From Pseudogemmobacter lacusdianii (lineage in GTDB: Bacteria > Pseudomonadota > Alphaproteobacteria > Rhodobacterales > Rhodobacteraceae): a stretch of 64,000 bases of DNA. The stretch is from contig NZ_JAVDBT010000003.1 in the NCBI RefSeq assembly GCF_030848395.1, positions 124,001-188,000 of the forward strand, read 5' to 3'. The translations under genes were made by a program, and so were the position numbers. Below the pieces are notes generated by a model. That model had not been told where the DNA came from. It worked only from the letters and a program-made list of their open reading frames with translations, and did no database searches. Shown piece by piece: positions 34,760-44,154 of the stretch. Position 1 is the first letter of the stretch. Each line of letters begins with the position of its first letter.

Positions 34760-35458
34760 TCAGGCGGCCAGCCGTTGCGCAAGGCTCTGCCTGTCAGAGC
34801 CGACGAAATAGAGGTGGTGCATCGCATCCGCCCGTCCGGGGATCAGCGGGATATCTTCAACACACCAAGCCGCACCCGCTTGGTCCAAGCGGCGCGCGAA
34901 AGCATCCGAGCGATCGGCCGACCAAAAAGCGGCAATGCCGCCGGGGCGCAGAGCATCCAGCGCCATCGCAATGCCGGCATCATTGTAAAGTCCGGCGTTG
35001 TCGGGGCGCGCCAAAGCCTCGGGACCGTTGTCAGTGTCCATGAGGATCAGGTCCCAACGCTTTGGATTTTCTTGCAAAAGCGCGCTCACGTCGCGCAGGT
35101 GCAAACGCACCCGACGGTCGGCCAAGGGATGATCCGCCAAAGGGGCCAAATGGCTGCGGTTCCATTCCGCCACCTCGGGCGAGATTTCGCAGACATCGAC
35201 GCGCTCGGCCTGTGGCACGGCGTCAAGGATGGCACGCAGCGTAAAGCCCATGCCCAATCCGCCCACCAAAACCCGCGCATCATGGCGGTTCAGCATCCGC
35301 GCGGCTTTGATTGCAAGGCTGATCTCGGATTGAGAGTTTAGGTTAGACATGAGCTGCATGCCGTTGAACTTTATCTCAAAAAGCTCACCGCGCTGCTGCA
35401 GCAAGATATCGTCGCCCGAAGCGCTGCGCGCCCGGGCCAAAGGGGTCCAGAGGGTCAT
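34760..35458 (-). CDS. Spermidine-synthase-like methyltransferase-fold protein
   Basis: 232 residues from ATG 35458. Rossmann fold of the SpeE/PABMT type: ELFEIKFNGMQLMSN, LVGGLGMGFTLRAILDAVP, VDVCEISPEVAEWN, WDLILMDTDNGPEAL and LYNDAGIAMALDALRPGGIAAFW. The gatekeeper Asp of true aminopropyltransferases appears replaced in part (DTDNGP rather than DxxDP), so it may not make spermidine. It may be one of the many bacterial SpeE-like proteins of unknown substrate. Confidence 0.82.
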   Translation of the reverse strand: MTLWTPLARARSASGDDILLQQRGELFEIKFNGMQLMSNLNSQSEISLAIKAARMLNRHDARVLVGGLGMGFTLRAILDAVPQAERVDVCEISPEVAEWNRSHLAPLADHPLADRRVRLHLRDVSALLQENPKRWDLILMDTDNGPEALARPDNAGLYNDAGIAMALDALRPGGIAAFWSADRSDAFARRLDQAGAAWCVEDIPLIPGRADAMHHLYFVGSDRQSLAQRLAA

Positions 35459-35741
35459 GATGGTCCACAACAATGCCGCGCCGCCCTAAGGGCGGTTGGC
35501 GGTCTCAACAGAAGATGAGAGATCGATCAGGGTTGCCGGGCGTATCCGCAGCAACCCTTAGGCATTGTTGGCCCTGGTTCCGAACAGAAGCGGAAACAGC
35601 GCAGAGATGTTCGACCGAAAACCAGTCAGCATGTCAGATCCGTTGCCACCAGAGCGCGGCACAATCTGCCGCATCGCCCCAGACTGCCGCCTTTGACGCC
35701 AGTTGTCCAGTGCCGGGGGCGCGGGCTTACCTTACTAGCGT
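35459..35741. other. Intergenic region with an extended hairpin
   Basis: No credible gene. AGGGTTGC (35529-35536) pairs with GCAACCCT (35551-35558), with an inner CGG/CCG pair. No T-run follows on either strand, so its role (3' end of the oafA transcript, or operator) is open. Confidence 0.4.
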
Positions 35742-37630
35742 TTAGTTGCCGGTCTGACGCGGCGCCATGATCCGGTCATAGATCCCGGCCTTATCGAACA
35801 ATGGCCCCGCGTAACGGGCCCCAGCTCGCGACAAATGATAGCCATCAAAGGCTAGCACCTGATCATTGACGTCGACTGCTGGGCAGATTGCCCCGCCGCC
35901 CTCAGGGCAAAGCACCTCTTGCAGGTTGATGAAAATATCAGGGAACCATTCTTGCAGCTGCGCCGTGCTGCGAAGCACTTGTGGATCTGCATCTGCACGA
36001 AGCTCTTGCCGTTCGGCGCGGCTATATCGCGACAGCACGCGCAAGTCCGGCACTCCAAAGGATTTTGTGCCGACAAGCAGCAGATCATTCGCCGTCAGCT
36101 CTCGCACTCTTTTCAACGAGGCCTGCATGAAGGGCAAATGCCAATCGTCCCAATAGGAGATGAGTACCACCCGATCCGCGCTTTGCATCCGCCCCAAAAG
36201 CGGAGCGCCCTCGTAGCGGTCGATATCGTCGCATTTGGCAGGCAAATCTTGCGCCAAAAGTGCAGGATCATCACGCGGCACAGCCAGATTACCGCAATTC
36301 CAAGAAATGATGTGAACGCTCAGGTCGATCTGGTCAATCACACCGTATTCGATCATCGAGTTGACGAAATCCATTCCGTAGCTGTCGCCAATGATCTGGA
36401 TCTTGGGGCGTCCATCATCTGAGAAGGCGCGATCCTTGTAGGGTTTAACGCCTGTTCGCACATAATTCCGCGCTTGGCGCCATTCGGCAGACAGCAAATC
36501 TCGGTTCTCGTTCGAGACGAAAAGGTAGGGTGCGCGCGACATTCCAAGCGTCAGCGTCAAGGCCAGGAGTGCGCCTTGAATAAGCAAGAGCCTTGGGATG
36601 ATCCCCGCCTTGCGCCGATAGCGCTGCTCGACAAAGACCCAAGACGCAAAGCCCACGCCCAAGATCACCGCGACCCAGAATACGGCCGAGAGGAAAGAGC
36701 CCTCAGCCATCCAGCCCGAAAGCCGTGCGTAAGACAGGATCGGTTGGTGCCACAGATAAATTGAATAGCTCGCAAGTCCGATCAGGCGCAGCGGCATCCA
36801 CGTCAAAAGCCGCCCCGACATCCCTTGGGTCTGGCCAAACCCCAATACAAGCATGGTTCCAACAACAGGCAGCAGGGTGAATGTCGAGGGAGTTGGCGTC
36901 TCTTCGTTGTAAAGAAAGAGGCTGGCCATGATCATAGCAAGGCCAATCCCGCCCAATCCATCCCGCGCCCCCAGGCTGAGCCGCGCCGCAGACCAGCGAT
37001 CGCCGCCCCTGCCAAAAGCTCCCAAGCCCTTGAAGGGGAAAAGAAATAGTTCGAGCTCGGCTTGATGTCGGCACCATAATTGGCCAGCGCCAATGAGGCC
37101 AAAGCCAAGATAACGATCAGCCCCCATCGCAGAGCCGCCTTCATCGGGATCAAGAAGAGCAAAGGGAAGACCAGATAGAACTGTTCTTCGATGCCCAGGC
37201 TCCAAGTGTGGATCAGCGGCAGATTAAGCGTGGTCGCGGCAAAGTAATCCGTCGCATCCATGAAATAGAAGTTGGACAGAAACAGCAACGTTGCCGCGCC
37301 GGAGACGCCCAATTCGCGCAACTCGGATGGGATCAACACCAGACAACCCAGCACCAGCGAGACCGTAAGCATCACCACCAGCGCCGGCATCAGCCGCCGC
37401 ATCCGCCGCGCATAAAACTGCTTAAGACTGACCCTGCCCTCGGCACGCTCTGCGCTTAGGACTTGGGTGATCAGGAAGCCCGAAATGACGAAGAAGATGT
37501 CAACGCCAAGAAAACCACCGGGCAAGCCGGCCCAGCCGGCATGCGCCAAAACCACGGCCATCACCGCAAGGCAGCGCAGCCCATCGATCTCGGCACGATA
37601 ATGAGGGTCGGCCGGGATCAATTTATGCAT
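35742..37630 (-). pseudogene. OafA-type acyltransferase with SGNH domain, split by a frameshift
   Basis: The N-terminal half (ATG 37630, reading to a stop at 36932) is an acyltransferase-3 membrane domain: YRAEIDGLRCLAVMAVVLAH, FLGVDIFFVISGFLIT, RRMRRLMPALVVML, TWSLGIEEQFYLVFPLL. The rest of the membrane domain and a C-terminal SGNH domain (IIGDSYGMDFV near the front, FDGYHLSRAG at the end) continue in another frame to 35742. The frames join around 36945-36955, in a G-rich tract (GGGCGGGATTGG on the coding strand). One extra G would restore a single protein of about 630 residues with natural helix spacing. Such enzymes O-acetylate O-antigen, capsule or peptidoglycan. It is either a real inactivation, a phase switch or a sequencing error. 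It starts 1 base after murI. Confidence 0.85.
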
Positions 37631-37631
37631 T

Positions 37632-38444
37632 TTAAGCGGCCTCAAATTGGATCGCGCGGCGCAGGAATTGGGTGGCATGGTCTGAGACCGCTTGCGGATC
37701 GCCACTGGTCAAGAATTTCGATTGCTGCCCTTGGCCGATGAACTCGGGCCGACGGGTCAGGTAATCGGCAAGGCTTTCGGCAACCAAATTGGCTTGCGAA
37801 TAGACCCTCACCTTGTCGCCAAGCGCCTTTTGAAACACCGATTCCAACAATGGGTAATGCGTGCAGCCCAAGATTGCCGCTTCGGGATGCGGCATCCGGC
37901 GTTTCAGCGCCTCAACATGGCTGCGCACCAAGGCTTCGGCCAGGATCTCATCACCCTGCTCGATTGCATCGACGAGACCGCCGCAAGGCTGTGCCTCGAC
38001 ATCCACACCGATCGCACGGAAGGCCAATTCGCGCTGGAAGGCACGGCTGGCAACAGTGGCGGGTGTAGCAAACAAAGCCACATGCTTCACTGCAACTTCG
38101 CGCGGCGGCGAGTTGTCGCCCCATTGCCGCTCGGTCAAAGCTTCAATCAGCGGCACAAACACCCCCAAGACACGCTTATCCTTGGGGATCCAAGTGTCCT
38201 GCATCCGCCGCAACGCCGCAGCCGAGGCGGTGTTGCAAGCCAAGATCACCAGATCGCAGCCCTCGTCCCACAGTCGTGCGGTCGCAGCGCAGGTCAGGTT
38301 ATAGATGTCATCGGCGGTGCGCACGCCATAAGGCGCATGGGCATTATCGCCGTAATATACAAAAGGCACCTGCGGCAAACGACGCGACACTGCGTCCAAA
38401 ACCGTCAAACCACCAAGGCCCGAATCGAAGATCCCGACTGCCAT
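37632..38444 (-). CDS. murI: Glutamate racemase
   Basis: Makes D-glutamate for peptidoglycan. 270 residues with [13 protein letters not shown], the first catalytic Cys in [13 protein letters not shown] and the second in [15 protein letters not shown]. The stop is one base before the start of the (broken) acyltransferase, so the two were an operon. Confidence 0.96.
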   Translation of the reverse strand: MAVGIFDSGLGGLTVLDAVSRRLPQVPFVYYGDNAHAPYGVRTADDIYNLTCAATARLWDEGCDLVILACNTASAAALRRMQDTWIPKDKRVLGVFVPLIEALTERQWGDNSPPREVAVKHVALFATPATVASRAFQRELAFRAIGVDVEAQPCGGLVDAIEQGDEILAEALVRSHVEALKRRMPHPEAAILGCTHYPLLESVFQKALGDKVRVYSQANLVAESLADYLTRRPEFIGQGQQSKFLTSGDPQAVSDHATQFLRRAIQFEAA

Positions 38445-38653
38445 TTTCGCCCCTTCGCCTGCACACCAACGGGGCTCGATCGCCCTGCCTCGCTGCCGAT
38501 TGTGCCGCGATCATAGGCAGACCCAACGGATTGCGGAAGAGCCGTGCGGCAAATGGACCAATTTTCCCCCGAGATACAGCATTTACATAAGATCAGCTTT
38601 TCACCAGAAGCATAGCTCGTGCTAGGCTGCGTTTGGTATTTAAGGGATGGGTT

Positions 38654-39547
38654 ATGGACTGGGACAAATTACGGATCTTTCATGCGGTGGCCGAAAAGGG
38701 CAGCCTCACCCATGCAGGCGATGTTTTGCACCTGTCGCAATCCGCCGTCAGCCGCCAGATCCGCGCGCTTGAGGAAAGCCTCAATGTCACGCTCTTTCAC
38801 CGTCACGCGCGCGGATTGATCCTGACCGAACAGGGTGAGCTTCTCTTTGACGCCACCCAAGCGATGGTGAAGCGGCTTGATGCGACCGCCGCCCGGATCC
38901 GCGATTCTGAAGATGAAGTTTTTGGTGAGCTGCGCGTCACCACCACCACCGGTTTCGGCACGCTCTGGCTCGCCCCGCGCCTGGCGCGACTTTACGAGCG
39001 CTACCCCAGCCTAAAGATCGACCTGATGCTCGAAGAGCGCGTTCTCGATCTGCCGATGCGCGAGGCCGATGTGGCGATCCGCATGAAAGAGCCAAGCCAA
39101 GCCGATCTCATCCGCAAGCGGCTGATGAACATCAAGATGCGGCTTTATGCGACGCCTGAATACCTTGAAGAGCACTCCACGCCCTTGACGATGGAAGACA
39201 TGAGCCAGCACCGCCTGATCTGTCAGCACCCCGGCACGGCGCAAGTGGCGGCGGGCGCGCTGCTGGTCGCCGAGTTGATGACGCATGATGTGCCCTCGAC
39301 CCTGCATGTGAACCAGTATTTTGGCGTGTTGCAGGGCGTCTTGAATCATCTTGGGATCGGGGTTCTGCCGGATTATATCACCGATGACTTCCCCCGCCTC
39401 GTTCGCGTGCTGCCCGAGGTGGAAAGCGGCGAAGTGCCTGTCTTTCTTGCCTATCCCGAAGAGCTGCGGCAATCCAAACGCGTCGGCGTCTTCCGTGATT
39501 TCGTGCTTGATGAAATTATGACCTATCGCAAGCGCCAACAGCCGTAG
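38654..39547 (+). CDS. LysR-family transcriptional regulator
   Basis: 297 residues from ATG 38654. N-terminal HTH (MDWDKLRIFHAVAEKGSLTHAGDVLHLSQSAVSRQIRALEE) and a C-terminal type 2 periplasmic-binding-like sensor domain (GELRVTTTTGFGTLWLAPRLARLYERYP, VGFR-type YPEELRQSKRVGVFRDF). The gene stands alone between murI (divergent) and a candidate small RNA, so the target cannot be read from context. Confidence 0.92.
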   Translation: MDWDKLRIFHAVAEKGSLTHAGDVLHLSQSAVSRQIRALEESLNVTLFHRHARGLILTEQGELLFDATQAMVKRLDATAARIRDSEDEVFGELRVTTTTGFGTLWLAPRLARLYERYPSLKIDLMLEERVLDLPMREADVAIRMKEPSQADLIRKRLMNIKMRLYATPEYLEEHSTPLTMEDMSQHRLICQHPGTAQVAAGALLVAELMTHDVPSTLHVNQYFGVLQGVLNHLGIGVLPDYITDDFPRLVRVLPEVESGEVPVFLAYPEELRQSKRVGVFRDFVLDEIMTYRKRQQP

Positions 39548-39617
39548 TTTGCGGCGCTGCGGCATAGCCATGCATTTGCTGCATGGCGGACATGCCTTAA
39601 CGTTGGACGAAGGCGGC

Positions 39618-39646
39618 TTGAAGCGCGCAAGCCTAGCTCATAAATC
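39618..39646 (+). promoter_or_regulatory. Putative promoter of the second candidate small RNA
   Basis: TTGAAG (39618-39623), exactly 17 bases, then TAAATC (39641-39646), a good sigma-70 match for this GC-rich genome. Confidence 0.5.
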
Positions 39647-39652
39647 GGGCTA

Positions 39653-39735
39653 CGAAGCAGTGATTGAGTTTCTCTTGCTGCTTCATACCTCCCTGTTGGA
39701 CTTGGCCGGACTTCGTGTCCGGCCTCTTTTTTTTC
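39653..39735 (+). ncRNA. Candidate small RNA, about 83 nt, with CCTCCC motif
   Basis: It runs from the predicted start after the promoter above to a very strong terminator: GGCCGGAC (39704-39711) with 39717-39724, followed by TCTTTTTTTT. The body (39653-39703) has no start codon with an RBS. It carries TACCTCCCTG just before the terminator stem, a pyrimidine stretch able to pair with Shine-Dalgarno sequences. CUCCUCCC-type loops are a hallmark of Rhodobacter small RNAs, and this is a related but not identical motif. Alternatively it is the 3' UTR of the LysR gene. Confidence 0.55.
39704..39734 (+). terminator. Strong Rho-independent terminator
   Basis: Eight-bp perfect stem, loop TTCGT and a tail with eight consecutive T's, the strongest T-run in the window. 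Confidence 0.92.
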
Positions 39736-39890
39736 TGCACCTGCATTGTTTGGCTAGAAAATAGGCACAGCTTTGGCGCGCCTTGCAGGAAAGTTGCAAA
39801 TTCCTATGTCCAAGCTTGGCGCGGCACCTTCCCCTTTGCCCGCCTATGGTCTAGGAGGCCCCCAATATTCCAAGCGTCCGGAGGCAGGCG

Positions 39891-42053
39891 ATGACCGAAC
39901 CCGCAATCACCCAAGAATTGGTGGCCGCGCATGGGATCAAGCCCGATGAATGGGAGCGTCTGCTCGGCATCTTGGGCCGTGAGCCCTCCTTCACCGAGCT
40001 TGGCATCTTCTCGGCGATGTGGAACGAGCATTGCTCGTATAAATCCTCGAAGATCCATCTGAAGAAACTGCCGACCACCGGCCCGCAAGTGATCTGCGGC
40101 CCCGGCGAGAATGCCGGTGTGGTCGATATTGGCGATGGCCAAGCGGTGATCTTCAAGATGGAGAGCCACAACCACCCGTCTTATATTGAACCGCACCAAG
40201 GTGCTGCGACCGGTGTTGGCGGCATCTTGCGCGATGTCTTCACGATGGGCGCGCGCCCGATCGCTGCGATGAACGCTTTGTCCTTTGGTCTGCCCTCGCA
40301 TCCCAAAACCGCGCATCTGGTGAAAGGCGTGGTTGAGGGCGTTGGCTCTTACGGCAATGCTTTCGGCGTGCCGACCGTGGGCGGCGAAGTGCGCTTCCAC
40401 AAATCCTATAACGGCAACTGCCTTGTGAACGCCTTTGCGGCGGGTTTGGCTGACGCCGATAAGATCTTCTATTCGGCCGCTTCCGGTGTGGGCATGCCGG
40501 TGGTTTACCTTGGCGCCAAGACGGGTCGCGATGGTGTTGGCGGTGCGACGATGGCTTCCGCCGAATTCGACGACACGATCGAGGAAAAACGCCCGACCGT
40601 GCAAGTCGGCGACCCCTTCACCGAAAAGCGCCTGCTGGAAGCCTGCCTTGAGCTGATGCAAACCGGCGCTGTCGTCTCGATCCAAGATATGGGCGCGGCT
40701 GGCCTCACCTGCTCGGCTGTTGAGATGGGCGATAAGGGCGGTTTGGGCATCAAGCTGCAACTCAATGACGTGCCGCAGCGTGAGCCGAATATGACGGCTT
40801 ACGAGATGATGCTCTCGGAAAGCCAAGAGCGTATGCTTATGGTTTTGAACCCCGAGCTGGAAGATGTGGCCCGCGCGATCTTCGTGAAATGGGACCTTGA
40901 TTTCGCCATCGTCGGTGAGACGATTCCGGAAGACCGCTTCCTGATCCTGCATGGCGATGCGGTGATGGCTGATATTCCGCTGTCGAAGCTGTCGTCTTCG
41001 GCCCCGGAATATGACCGTCCTTGGGTGGAAACCCCGGCCGCTGGCCCGATTGGCGATCTGCCGCAGATTGCTGCGATCGACGGGCTGAAGGCTTTGGTCG
41101 GCTCGCCGAACTATGCCCATAAATCTTGGGTTTATGAGCAATATGATTGCCAAGTTGGCGCCGATACCCTTGTCACTCCCGGCTTGCCTGCGGGCGTGGT
41201 GCGGGTGCATGGCACCGGCAAAGCGCTTGCTTTCACCTCGGACGTGACGCCGCGCTACGTCAAAGCCAACCCGTTTGAGGGCGGCAAGCAAGCCGTGGCC
41301 GAAGCCTACCGCAACCTCTCCGCCGTGGGCGCCCTGCCCTTGGCCACCACCGACAACCTCAACTTCGGCAACCCTGAGAAGCCCGAGATCATGGGCCAAT
41401 TCGTCGGCGCTCTGCGCGGCATTGGTGAGGCGGTGAAGGCCTTGGACATGCCAATCGTCTCGGGCAACGTCTCGCTTTACAACGAGACCGATGGCCAGCC
41501 GATCCTGCCGACCCCGACCATTGGCGCGGTGGGCATCTTGGCTTCGGTCGAGGATGTCATCGCGGGCCGTCCGCAGGCCGGCGATCTGGCCGTGCTGATC
41601 GGCGAGACCCGTGGCCATCTGGGCCAATCCGCGCTGCTGGCCGAGGCTTTTGGCCTTGAGACCGGCGATGCGCCGCATGTTGATCTGGAGGCCGAGCGCA
41701 AGAACGGCACTTTCCTGCGCGACAATCGCAAAGCGGTCCGCGCGGCCTCGGATCTGGGCGATGGCGGTCTGGCTTTGGCCGCCTTTGAGATGGCTGAAGC
41801 GGCGGGGCTGGGTGTGACCCTGAACCAAGCCGAGACCGCCTTCCTCTTTGGCGAAGACCAAGCGCGCTATCTGGTGGCCCTGTCGCCCGAGGCACTGGAC
41901 GGCCTGCAAGCCGCCGCAGCAACTGCTGGCGTTGCGCTGAGCGTGGTTGGCGAGTTTGGCGGCAATACGGTTGTGCTTGGTGCAGAATCGGCCCCGCTGG
42001 CCGAGCTTTCGGCGCTTTATCGCGGTGCCTTTGCGGCACAGATCGGCGTCTGA
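39891..42053 (+). CDS. purL: Phosphoribosylformylglycinamidine synthase subunit PurL
   Basis: ATP-dependent fourth step of purine synthesis; works with PurQ and PurS. 720 residues, the small PurL type. Motifs include [91 protein letters not shown] and [10 protein letters not shown]. Own leader and RBS (GGAGG). A GNAT gene follows 4 bases after the stop. Confidence 0.97.
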   Translation: MTEPAITQELVAAHGIKPDEWERLLGILGREPSFTELGIFSAMWNEHCSYKSSKIHLKKLPTTGPQVICGPGENAGVVDIGDGQAVIFKMESHNHPSYIEPHQGAATGVGGILRDVFTMGARPIAAMNALSFGLPSHPKTAHLVKGVVEGVGSYGNAFGVPTVGGEVRFHKSYNGNCLVNAFAAGLADADKIFYSAASGVGMPVVYLGAKTGRDGVGGATMASAEFDDTIEEKRPTVQVGDPFTEKRLLEACLELMQTGAVVSIQDMGAAGLTCSAVEMGDKGGLGIKLQLNDVPQREPNMTAYEMMLSESQERMLMVLNPELEDVARAIFVKWDLDFAIVGETIPEDRFLILHGDAVMADIPLSKLSSSAPEYDRPWVETPAAGPIGDLPQIAAIDGLKALVGSPNYAHKSWVYEQYDCQVGADTLVTPGLPAGVVRVHGTGKALAFTSDVTPRYVKANPFEGGKQAVAEAYRNLSAVGALPLATTDNLNFGNPEKPEIMGQFVGALRGIGEAVKALDMPIVSGNVSLYNETDGQPILPTPTIGAVGILASVEDVIAGRPQAGDLAVLIGETRGHLGQSALLAEAFGLETGDAPHVDLEAERKNGTFLRDNRKAVRAASDLGDGGLALAAFEMAEAAGLGVTLNQAETAFLFGEDQARYLVALSPEALDGLQAAAATAGVALSVVGEFGGNTVVLGAESAPLAELSALYRGAFAAQIGV

Positions 42054-42057
42054 GCCT

Positions 42058-42546
42058 ATGGGCCTGCGCCCCGCCACGGCTGCGGATTTCGACTTTATCC
42101 GCAGCCTGACGACGCATCCCGACTATACCCCCTTCATCGGCGACGCCGATGAAGGGCAGCTGGCGGTTTGGGCCGCCAGCCCCGCCTGCCGGATCCTGAT
42201 CTGGCAGGACGGACCCGCCAAGGGCTTTGCGATCTTTCGCGAGATCGGCGACCCTTCCGGCCGGGTCGAGCTTTTCCGCCTTGCGCTGACCCCTGCCGGT
42301 GGCGGCGCGGGCAAAGCCTTCTTTGCCGCGCTCATCGACTATGGCTTTAACACCCTAAATGCTGCCCGCATTTGGCTGGATGCCAGTGGCGAGAACCCGC
42401 GCGCGATCAAGCTCTACAGTGCCGCCGGTTTCCAGCTTGAGGGCGTCATGCGCCAGCATTGGTATCGCCCCGCGCTTGGCCATGCAGTGGATCTGCATCT
42501 GATGGGTCTGATGCGATCTGAATGGTTGGCCCAAGGCGCGGCTTAA
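42058..42546 (+). CDS. GNAT-family acetyltransferase
   Basis: 162 residues from ATG 42058. RimI/RimJ-like GNAT: MGLRPATAADFDFIRSL, FAIFREIGDPSGRVELFRLALTP, GGGAGKAFFAALIDYGF (acetyl-CoA loop), ARIWLDASGENPRAIKLYSAAGFQLEG. It is translationally linked to purL; the substrate is unknown. Confidence 0.88.
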   Translation: MGLRPATAADFDFIRSLTTHPDYTPFIGDADEGQLAVWAASPACRILIWQDGPAKGFAIFREIGDPSGRVELFRLALTPAGGGAGKAFFAALIDYGFNTLNAARIWLDASGENPRAIKLYSAAGFQLEGVMRQHWYRPALGHAVDLHLMGLMRSEWLAQGAA

Positions 42547-42630
42547 GCCTTGCGCTCTTGCAGCCCCCTAAACTGCGGCATACATCTTGGGGTAACGACC
42601 CAAAGACAATGACGTGAAGGAGCCGACAGG

Positions 42631-42873
42631 ATGGCAATGGAAGGTAAGGACATCGAGGCGCTGATCCGCGCTGCGTTCCCCGCTGCCAAAATCACCGTCA
42701 CCGATACCGTGGGCGACGGCAATCACTGGGCGGCTGAGGTCATTGACGAGGCCTTCCGCGGCATGAACCGCGTCCAGCAACAGCGCGCGGTCTATGCCAG
42801 TCTCAAAGGCAAAATGGACGGCGCAAACGGCGAATTGCACGCTTTGGCCCTGACCACCAAAGCCCCGGAATAA
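42631..42873 (+). CDS. bolA: BolA/IbaG-family protein
   Basis: 80 residues with the class II KH-like fold: IEALIRAAFPAAKITVTDT, the conserved His in GDGNHWAAEVID, and GMNRVQQQRAVYASLKGKMDG. BolA-type proteins form [2Fe-2S]-bridged complexes with CGFS glutaredoxins, and grxD lies two genes downstream. Confidence 0.92.
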   Translation: MAMEGKDIEALIRAAFPAAKITVTDTVGDGNHWAAEVIDEAFRGMNRVQQQRAVYASLKGKMDGANGELHALALTTKAPE

Positions 42874-42892
42874 CCTGTTGAAAGAGAGCTTG

Positions 42893-43036
42893 ATGAATTT
42901 CTCGCGTCTGATCAGTGATTTGATCCGCTTCTTGGCGGGTTTGGCGCCCGCCCCCAGCTTGCAGCCGATCCCGGTCAAGGCCGAGCGGCCCAAAAACAAT
43001 CTCGCCGCGCCACGCGGCAAAATGGAGAAAAAATGA
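42893..43036 (+). CDS. 47-residue ORF between bolA and grxD
   Basis: ATG 42893 after GAGAG. It encodes [20 protein letters not shown], then a Pro/Lys-rich tail ending GKMEKK. The stop overlaps the grxD start (ATGATGA), a layout that usually marks a translated, coupled ORF. It has one weak hydrophobic stretch at 5-20. No family recognised. Codon usage fits the neighbours. Confidence 0.5.
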   Translation: MNFSRLISDLIRFLAGLAPAPSLQPIPVKAERPKNNLAAPRGKMEKK

Positions 43037-43395
43037 TGAGCGCGCAGGACCAGATCCGCGACATGGTGGCCAAGAACGACGTGGTTCTGTTCATGAAAGG
43101 CACCAAGATGATGCCGCAATGCGGCTTTTCCAGCCGTGTTGCTGGCGTGCTGAACTACATGGGCATCGACTATCTTGACGTGAACGTGCTCGCCGATGCC
43201 GAGATCCGTCAGGGCATCAAGGATTTCTCCGACTGGCCAACCATCCCGCAGCTTTACGTCAAAGGCGAATTCATCGGTGGCTGCGACATCATCACCGAGA
43301 TGACGCTTTCGGGCGAGCTGGACACTTTGCTTGAGGATAACGGCGTGGCTTTCGATAAAGACGCCGCCGATAAGATCCGCGAAGCCAACGCTTAA
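43033..43395 (+). CDS. grxD: Monothiol glutaredoxin Grx4 (CGFS type)
   Basis: 120 residues (a second ATG three bases later is better spaced from GGAG). Fe-S cluster carrier: [19 protein letters not shown] has the CGFS active site and the upstream Lys that binds glutathione; [19 protein letters not shown] and TLLEDNGV follow. Partner of BolA in iron-sulfur trafficking and iron sensing. Confidence 0.96.
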   Translation: MMSAQDQIRDMVAKNDVVLFMKGTKMMPQCGFSSRVAGVLNYMGIDYLDVNVLADAEIRQGIKDFSDWPTIPQLYVKGEFIGGCDIITEMTLSGELDTLLEDNGVAFDKDAADKIREANA

Positions 43396-43404
43396 GTCTT
43401 TGTT

Positions 43405-43432
43405 AAAACTGGGGTGGGCCATTGGCCCATCC
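43405..43432 (-). terminator. Possible terminator of the mliC operon
   Basis: Nine-pair stem (43412-43420 with 43424-43432, one G-T) with a 3-base loop. On the minus strand it is followed by CAGTTTT. Confidence 0.5.
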
Positions 43433-43450
43433 TGATGCCCCCAAGGGGCG

Positions 43451-43783
43451 TTACATCTCGACGCAGTTAAGCAAGACCGTCTCCTGCCCGCCTTCTTTCC
43501 ACAAAAGCGTGGCTTCCGTTCCCTTGCTCCACCAGACGTAGTTTGCACCGTCCGAAGGCCAGCCATAACGCGCGCCAGAGGCGGAAGGTTCGCCCAGCAA
43601 AGTGATCTGGCCGACTTCCACTGTCAAAACAGCAACTTGCAAGTCGCTCGCGGTGACATAAGTCACCGGAATTTCAACATCACGATCGCAGATGTAGCGC
43701 AGCGTCCCAAGCTCCGTCTGAGCGACAGCGGGAGCGGCGGCGACCATCAAGCTCATGGACAGCCCAAATTTGAAAAAGGTCAT
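43451..43783 (-). CDS. MliC-family lysozyme inhibitor
   Basis: 110 residues. Signal peptide of about 20 residues (FGLSMSLMVAAAPAVAQ), no lipobox Cys, so it should be a soluble periplasmic (PliC-like) form. The core has YICDRDVEIPVTYV, GARYGWPSDGANYVWWSKGTEATLLW and a C-terminal Cys, the two Cys probably forming the family disulfide. MliC/PliC bind c-type lysozyme. It is coupled (4-base overlap) to zapA. Confidence 0.85.
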   Translation of the reverse strand: MTFFKFGLSMSLMVAAAPAVAQTELGTLRYICDRDVEIPVTYVTASDLQVAVLTVEVGQITLLGEPSASGARYGWPSDGANYVWWSKGTEATLLWKEGGQETVLLNCVEM

Positions 43784-44154
43784 GCACGCACCTTTTCCTC
43801 AATGCTAGCGGCCAAAGCTTCTGTCCGCGCAGCAATTTCTGCAAAAGTTTCCGTCACTTGCGGCGGGATAACCGGCACTTCGATCCGCTGAGGCTCTGCC
43901 GGGGGCCGTGCTTCCAGCTCGGCCAGTTGACTGCGCAATTGCCGCAGCTCGTCCTCGATCGCGGCGGTGCGATCGGCCAGCATCAAGCCAGCCATCAGCA
44001 AAAGCTTCGACTCAGGCAGGCGCCCCATCGAGGCCAGTAAGGGCGTGGCTTCGGCATCCAACATGGCGGCAGCGGCGCGCAGGAAGTGCTCTTCGCCGGA
44101 CTGGCAAGCCACCGTAAAAACGCGCCCGCCGATGTTCAGGTCCAGATCAGGCAT
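43780..44154 (-). CDS. zapA: Cell division protein ZapA
   Basis: 124 residues. N-terminal beta-strand region LDLNIGGRVFTVACQSGEEHFLRAAAAMLD, then a coiled coil with MAGLMLADRTAAIEDELRQLRSQLAELEAR. ZapA cross-links FtsZ filaments at the division ring. The C-terminal extension (about 95-124) is Pro/Val-rich then helical. Overlaps both neighbours. Confidence 0.9.
   Translation of the reverse strand: MPDLDLNIGGRVFTVACQSGEEHFLRAAAAMLDAEATPLLASMGRLPESKLLLMAGLMLADRTAAIEDELRQLRSQLAELEARPPAEPQRIEVPVIPPQVTETFAEIAARTEALAASIEEKVRA

Larger units (their letters stand above)
39548..39890. other. 343-base intergenic region with a candidate small RNA and the purL leader
   Basis: 39569-39587 holds a hairpin (CCATGCA...TGCATGG) just after the LysR gene. 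39618-39735 is a promoter-terminator unit (separate entries). 39736-39890 is the purL leader, ending in an SD (GGAGG) seven bases before ATG. No protein gene. Confidence 0.6.

Noticed and set aside
35473-35745. 90-codon plus-strand ORF in the gap between the SpeE-like and OafA genes
   Set aside because: No RBS, no domain, Cys/Gln/Ser-biased composition unlike the neighbours.
39804-42077. 757-codon minus-strand open frame opposite purL
   Set aside because: It is the antisense shadow of a perfect PurL; composition is His/Arg/Gln-rich with no fold, as expected for GC-rich antisense frames.
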